The position numbers and the translations under genes are program-made. From NCBI GenBank assembly GCA_934371505.1, contig CAKRNW010000016.1, forward strand, positions 1 to 28,808: 28,808 bases of DNA, given 5' to 3'. This document shows, piece after piece, positions 24,689 to 28,808 of this stretch (positions are counted from its first letter, which is position 1; each line of letters opens with the position of its first letter). The DNA is from an uncultured Lachnospiraceae bacterium. GTDB taxonomy: Bacteria > Bacillota > Clostridia > Lachnospirales > Lachnospiraceae. The notes beneath the pieces were generated by a model that saw only the letters and a program-made list of their open reading frames with translations, searched no databases and had not been told where the DNA came from.

Positions 24689-25546
24689 TCAGATATGCAT
24701 CACAGACAAAGCCGATGCAATCGCATGGATACTCTCCTCGCAGCTTTCCCTGTTTCGTAGGCAGTACTCCTGAAAAAGAGCATCCATTACCATCAAATCA
24801 GCTGCCTTTGCCTGGATAGAACCAAACTGGAAAGGTCCTTCGTCAGAACCACACAGCAAAACAATATCGGATAGCTTTGCCGCAGGGGACTTTTGAAATC
24901 TGGTCACAAGGACTGTATGGATGTCCCGTTGCTTTGCTAGCTCTAGCATCTGTAAACTGCCCGTGGTGGCACCAGAATAGGAAAACAGAATCAGCACACT
25001 TTTCGGTGCCATTGTAGCAATGGCGGAGATTTGCATGTGAGCGTCCGAAATGGCAGAGAACTTATTGCTGACCGTTGAAAAAATATGGGCGCATTCCGAT
25101 GCCATAATCATAGAACCACCAGACCCCAGACACAACACGGCTGGTGCCTCCTCTATCAGTTCCACTGTCCGGGTAATGAGCTGAAAATCCATCAGATCAA
25201 GGGTCTGTCCGATGGCATTTACCACCAGTTTCCCCGATTCCCTTACCCGTCCCTCCAGTGTGTCCATGGATATTCTATCTTCTAAAAGAGGAGCAGGCGG
25301 CGAGGAACGCCGTGCCAGCTCGATTTTAAACGCATTGAAACCTTTGAGTTTCATATGGCGACAGAACCGGGAGACTGTGGCTTCCGCAGTCTTGCACTCT
25401 TCCGCAAGCTGGGTGATAGACATAAACTGTACCTGCTCATACCGGGCAAGCACAAAATCTGCCACTCGTCTCTCCGCAGTCGAAAGATGATAATAAGAGG
25501 CACGAATGTGTTCTAAAATATCAGCACTTTGTTCATCCATAGCCAT
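24689..25546 (-). CDS. RpiR-family transcriptional regulator
   Basis: A DNA-binding regulator of 285 residues. The N-terminal HTH_6 domain (about 1-77) includes the helix pair SITQLAEECKTAEATVSRFC. A C-terminal SIS sugar-phosphate-binding domain (about 115-260) contains CLGSGGSMIMASECAHIF and LFSYSGATTGSLQ. Such proteins sense phosphosugars and repress or activate sugar catabolic operons, including sialic-acid and amino-sugar genes. It converges with the YhcH-like gene with only 26 bases between stops, and has its own promoter. It most likely controls the adjacent divergent operons. The ATG at 25546 follows GGAGGG. Confidence 0.93.
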   Translation of the reverse strand: MAMDEQSADILEHIRASYYHLSTAERRVADFVLARYEQVQFMSITQLAEECKTAEATVSRFCRHMKLKGFNAFKIELARRSSPPAPLLEDRISMDTLEGRVRESGKLVVNAIGQTLDLMDFQLITRTVELIEEAPAVLCLGSGGSMIMASECAHIFSTVSNKFSAISDAHMQISAIATMAPKSVLILFSYSGATTGSLQMLELAKQRDIHTVLVTRFQKSPAAKLSDIVLLCGSDEGPFQFGSIQAKAADLMVMDALFQEYCLRNRESCEESIHAIASALSVMHI

Positions 25547-25596
25547 GTTCCCTCCAAGTATATGAAAACACCTCTTGTGGTTACGTTACTATGATC

Positions 25597-25625
25597 ATCA
25601 TAACACTGCACAAAGACGACTTCAA
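25597..25625 (-). promoter_or_regulatory. Promoter of the RpiR regulator gene
   Basis: On the minus strand, TTGAAG (25620-25625) and TATGAT (25597-25602) are 17 bases apart. The spacer holds TGCACAAAG, resembling the CACAAAA repeats of the divergent promoter region, which would allow autoregulation. Confidence 0.5.
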
Positions 25626-25699
25626 CCGCGTGTTTTAATTTTCGTCCTTACTTTTTATCAGAAAATAAATTCCAAACACAGTAAAGACCACTGATCATG

Positions 25700-26008
25700 C
25701 TATTGTTTCTCTACTGACAAAATCTCTCCATCGAATCCGTCAACCTCGGTAACTGTCCCTGTGTATGTAACCGTAACGGTATCGCCCACTGCAACATTCT
25801 CCAAACCATCGGGTTTACTCTCAAAGGTAAAGGCATAGCTGGTATCATCAGCATCTGTGACTACCAGCATGAAATCCTTGATTTCCTCCACCGTGCCAGT
25901 GAATTCCGATGCATCGGCACTACTCTGCCGGCTTTTGGATGAACAGCCCGCCAGCATACTCATCGCAACACATAATACGATTACCATTGTTAAAATTTTC
26001 TTTTTCAT
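25700..26008 (-). CDS. Small lipoprotein of unknown function
   Basis: A predicted lipoprotein of 102 residues. MKKKILTMVIVLCVAMSMLAGC is a complete signal peptide with lipobox LAGC and C22 as the lipidated residue; key parts are the MKKK start and the LAGC end. The mature part is about 80 residues and rich in alternating hydrophobic strands (GTVEEIKDFMLVVTDA, GDTVTVTYTGTV), suggesting a small beta-barrel such as an OB-like fold. I do not recognise a specific function. The ATG at 26008 has GAGG upstream; an in-frame GTG further upstream lacks a ribosome-binding site. It stands alone between the RpiR gene and a terminator. Confidence 0.8.
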   Translation of the reverse strand: MKKKILTMVIVLCVAMSMLAGCSSKSRQSSADASEFTGTVEEIKDFMLVVTDADDTSYAFTFESKPDGLENVAVGDTVTVTYTGTVTEVDGFDGEILSVEKQ

Positions 26009-26124
26009 GATGTCCTCTTTTCCGGAAGTTGTCCTTCCTTTTTTCTTTTCAAAGATTAGACCCATGAAGGTGGTAAAAAGTTTCATGGTAAATAAATTTT
26101 TTTGGCAATATTCTACCACAATAT

Positions 26125-26168
26125 AAAGCAGAAGAAGGTGCCGGAAAACCGGCTCCTCCTTCTGCTTT
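26125..26168 (-). terminator. Terminator after the glycyl-radical activase gene
   Basis: A long hairpin pairs AAAGCAGAAG (26125-26134) with CTTCTGCTTT (26159-26168), continues through a G-U pair and AGG/CCT, and closes with GCCGG/CCGGC around AAAA, with one A-A mismatch. It begins two bases after the activase stop codon. The T-rich run after it on the minus strand is short (TTTATATT). Confidence 0.75.
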
Positions 26169-26170
26169 CA

Positions 26171-26965
26171 TCAACCACCTATCTGGCAGTGTAAGGATGT
26201 ATTTTTCTGGATGATTTCCTTCAATGCTTTCATCCGGGCATTCGATGGTTTGGGCGTATCTCCCATTGGATAGTCTCTGTTCAGTCCTTCATATTTACCC
26301 TGTCCAAAATTGTGATAAGGCAGAAGGTGAATCTGTCTCACTCCCGGCAGGGAATCTGCAAATTCTGCTATATCCAGCAATTCCTTTTCCGTATCATTAA
26401 ATCCAGGAATAACGGGAACGCGGATGATTAATTCCGTCTGGCCACTCTGGGCTACCCTGCGTGCGTTTTCTAACATTCTAAGATTGTCACGGCCGGTGTA
26501 TTCCTTGTGCTTTTCAGGGTTGGTGTGCTTAATATCCATCAGATATACATCCAGATAGGGCAGCAATGTTTCAATCACTTCATATTTCGCATAAGCCATA
26601 CTCTCAATGGCTGTTGATATTCCCAGGTCTTTTGCTGCCTGCAACAGTCCGGCTGAAAATTCCGGCTGCAGGGTACACTCCCCACCGGAGAGGGTAATTC
26701 CTCCGCCGGACTGTAAATAATAGGGCATGTCTCTTTCTACTGTTTCCATGACTTCCGCCACGGTCACATCTTTACCCATTACCTTGGGTTTTCCATTGAT
26801 CATCATTGTTTCAACTTCAAAAGACTGTGATTCCGGATTACAGCACCATCTGCATCTTAATGCACATCCTTTTAAGAAGACTATAGTTCGGATCCCCGGG
26901 CCATCATGTATGGAATATCTTTGTATATCAAAAATCCTGCCGGATGTACTCAAATATTCTTTCAT
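26171..26965 (-). CDS. Glycyl-radical enzyme activating enzyme (radical SAM, PFL-activase type)
   Basis: A radical SAM enzyme of 264 residues that installs the glycyl radical on a partner enzyme. The iron-sulfur site is CALRCRWC (C34, C38, C41), preceded by the family signature YSIHDGPGIRT (17-27), and the SAM-binding SGGE follows further on. There are no cysteines between C42 and the SGGE motif, so the ferredoxin-like insert with extra iron-sulfur clusters seen in many dehydratase activases is missing. I chose the ATG at 26965; an upstream start at 27022 would overlap the partner gene and lacks family similarity. It lies 16 bases after the glycyl radical enzyme gene, so that enzyme is its likely substrate. 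Confidence 0.93.
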   Translation of the reverse strand: MKEYLSTSGRIFDIQRYSIHDGPGIRTIVFLKGCALRCRWCCNPESQSFEVETMMINGKPKVMGKDVTVAEVMETVERDMPYYLQSGGGITLSGGECTLQPEFSAGLLQAAKDLGISTAIESMAYAKYEVIETLLPYLDVYLMDIKHTNPEKHKEYTGRDNLRMLENARRVAQSGQTELIIRVPVIPGFNDTEKELLDIAEFADSLPGVRQIHLLPYHNFGQGKYEGLNRDYPMGDTPKPSNARMKALKEIIQKNTSLHCQIGG

Positions 26966-26981
26966 AACATCTTTTCCCTTC

Positions 26982-28808
26982 TTATCGATTATCAGCCTGC
27001 TCGGTTCTCTTAATGATATCATCCTGCAGGGATTTTGATAAGGTTGTAAACAATGCTGAATATCCGGCTACACGCACAATCAGTCCGCTGTATTTTTCGG
27101 GATGAGCCTGCGCATCTAAAAGCGTCGCACGGTCTACAACGTTAAATTGCATGTGCATACCCTGCTGATCAAAGTATCCCTGAATCAGCGAGATGAAGCT
27201 TTCCAGACCTTTTTCCCCTGCCATAGCTGTGGGATGCATCTTCATATTAAAGAGCGTTCCGTTACTTGCAATTTGGTGATCCAGCTTGGCAACTGAGTTG
27301 CAGGAAGCGGTAGGTCCACTGATATCAAATCCTGATGTAGGTCCCACACCATCTGCTACCGGAGTGTGTGCCAGTCTTCCGTCCGGAGTCGCACCTGTCT
27401 GTGCTCCCAAAGGAACATTTGCAGAAACCGGATAAAGACCTGCCTGATATATTCCGCCTCTTGGGTTCCTGAATGTCTCTAATGGTTTTGTATAGAAATA
27501 TGCTGCCTCACGGGCAAGCTCATCTACTTCATCAATATCATTGCCGTATTTGGGGAGTGCAAGAATCATTTCGTGGATTATTTCATAACGTTTCTTAACA
27601 TCTTCAGGCAATTCCATTGCCAATACCTGCCTGATGGTATTCGCAATTGTATCCTGTCCTACTTCCTGTCCGGCTTCTTTTAAGCCTCTTGCAACCTGAA
27701 GTGCGATTTCCCCGGCTGTAACAGCATCAAAGCCTTTCCCATAATTCATTTCCAGGGCTTTCTTTAATTCACCCATGGTAATGCGTTTTTCTTCAAAGAC
27801 CAGTTTCTTAATGGTATATAAAGAGTCTGCTACATTTGCAATACCAAAGCCCTGCGGACCGGTAAAGTTATAAACCGCTCCACCCTCCTGTGCGCTCTTT
27901 CCCCTCTTAATACAGTCATCGACCAGACAGGATTCAAAGGGTAACGGTGCAAGCTTTGCATGTGCATAATCAATCGCATTATCTGCATTTACCATCAGTT
28001 CGATGTTATATAACATCTGTTTTCTATATGCTTCCATGAATTCCTCAAAGGTCTGGAAGCTCTCCACATTACCTGTCTGGATACTTGCAGGCTCTCCGTT
28101 GTCATAACCATTGGAAAATACCATTTCCAGCGGGCGGCACATATTGAAGAACGCTGCATCGTGCCATCCATCCGTTTTGCCCGGAACCTGCGGTTCTACA
28201 CATCCGATGATGTTGTAATTCCTTGCCTCGTCCATGGTTGCTCCACGGTGAATCAATGCCGGAATAATCACTTCGTCATTGTAGTATGCCGGTAAACCGA
28301 TACCGGTTCTTGTCAGCTCTGCTGCACGCATCAGTAATGCCTTGGATGATCCGTGCCATACTCGGATCGATAAGGATGGCATTGGTAAAAATACATGCTC
28401 GCTGGCAGTGATGCACATGAACGAAAGATCATTGGTAGCGTCTCTTCCCTGAACCGTCTGTCCACCCACGATCAGGTTCTGGAATAAGGAATATCCTGCA
28501 AAACCTTCTGCACTTGCGGCATCACGACATTTATTCAGATCATTTAATTTTACCCAGATACAGTCGATCAGTTCCTGGGCGTACTCACGGGTAAGACTGC
28601 CTTCTTTTAAATCCTTCTCATAATAAGGATACATATACTGGTCAAAACGTCCCGGAGAAATAGAATGACCACTGGATTCAATCTGTAATACCTGCTGGAT
28701 GAACCAGAAGGACTGGCATGCTTCCTGGAAACTTTCCGCAGGGAATTCCGGTACATTTTTACATACTCTTGCAATTGTCAGAAGCTCCTGTCTTCTTGAC
28801 GGATCTGT
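26982..28808 (-). CDS. Glycyl radical enzyme, GCVE type, diol/glycerol dehydratase-like (5' end outside window)
   Basis: The reading frame is open to the window edge, giving 608 residues; about 180-200 N-terminal residues of a usual 780-810 lie outside. The active-site GCVEPQ has its Cys at 28200-28202, and the C-terminal radical loop RVAGYSALF has its Gly at 27063-27065. GWHDAAFF and SSGHSISPGRFDQYMYPYY also match B12-independent glycerol dehydratase, as I recall it. True pyruvate formate-lyase has adjacent Cys-Cys instead, so this is not PFL. Dehydration of glycerol or propanediol is the best guess, but other GCVE enzymes (hydroxyproline, choline and uncharacterised types) are possible. No microcompartment or diol-pathway genes are visible. 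Confidence 0.9.
   Translation of the reverse strand, partial: TDPSRRQELLTIARVCKNVPEFPAESFQEACQSFWFIQQVLQIESSGHSISPGRFDQYMYPYYEKDLKEGSLTREYAQELIDCIWVKLNDLNKCRDAASAEGFAGYSLFQNLIVGGQTVQGRDATNDLSFMCITASEHVFLPMPSLSIRVWHGSSKALLMRAAELTRTGIGLPAYYNDEVIIPALIHRGATMDEARNYNIIGCVEPQVPGKTDGWHDAAFFNMCRPLEMVFSNGYDNGEPASIQTGNVESFQTFEEFMEAYRKQMLYNIELMVNADNAIDYAHAKLAPLPFESCLVDDCIKRGKSAQEGGAVYNFTGPQGFGIANVADSLYTIKKLVFEEKRITMGELKKALEMNYGKGFDAVTAGEIALQVARGLKEAGQEVGQDTIANTIRQVLAMELPEDVKKRYEIIHEMILALPKYGNDIDEVDELAREAAYFYTKPLETFRNPRGGIYQAGLYPVSANVPLGAQTGATPDGRLAHTPVADGVGPTSGFDISGPTASCNSVAKLDHQIASNGTLFNMKMHPTAMAGEKGLESFISLIQGYFDQQGMHMQFNVVDRATLLDAQAHPEKYSGLIVRVAGYSALFTTLSKSLQDDIIKRTEQADNR

Noticed and set aside
26982..28808. 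Pyruvate formate-lyase assignment for the glycyl radical enzyme
   Set aside because: The active site reads GCVEPQ with a single Cys and Glu two residues on, not the adjacent Cys-Cys pair of true PFL.

Overview
This window looks like part of a low-to-mid-GC Bacillota chromosome, most likely a gut Clostridia of the Lachnospiraceae type. The evidence is strong GGAGG ribosome-binding sites, lipobox-type solute-binding lipoproteins with no outer-membrane genes, a YesM/YesN-type two-component pair, an RpiR regulator and a glycyl radical enzyme with its activase. The genus is inference. All genes but one lie on the minus strand, so the text below reads from high to low coordinates where order matters.

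Region 1 (1-7417) is a maltodextrin/glycogen operon. Its order is solute-binding lipoprotein, a terminator plus an unusual array of hairpins, two MalF/MalG-type permeases, alpha-glucan phosphorylase (GlgP/MalP) and 4-alpha-glucanotransferase (MalQ). Imported maltodextrins would be rearranged by MalQ and phosphorolysed by GlgP. No ATPase is encoded here, so a shared MsmK-type ATPase elsewhere is expected. Directly after the malQ stop is a 170-base imperfect palindrome (7-176).

Region 2 (7541-14662) is sensory. It holds a chemoreceptor with a double-Cache domain, and an operon of AraC-type response regulator, YesM-like sensor kinase and an orphan sugar-type binding lipoprotein. These three genes overlap, which suggests the binding protein serves sensing rather than transport.

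Region 3 (14712-25625) is the most unusual part. Eight minus-strand genes encode an Opp-type binding protein, two permeases, two ATPases, a stand-alone fumarate-reductase-like flavoprotein and two cytoplasmic CE7-type esterase homologues. One esterase has an intact Ser-Asp-His triad; the other has Gly in place of the nucleophilic Ser. A YhcH-type sugar-anomerase-like cupin is divergent and an RpiR regulator lies beside it. CACAAAA repeats sit between the divergent promoters. I read this as an uptake and catabolic system for an acetylated sugar-like compound whose substrate I cannot name.

Region 4 (25700-28808) has a small lipoprotein, a strong terminator, a glycyl-radical activating enzyme, and a GCVE-type glycyl radical enzyme related to B12-independent glycerol/diol dehydratases. 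The last gene runs off the window end.
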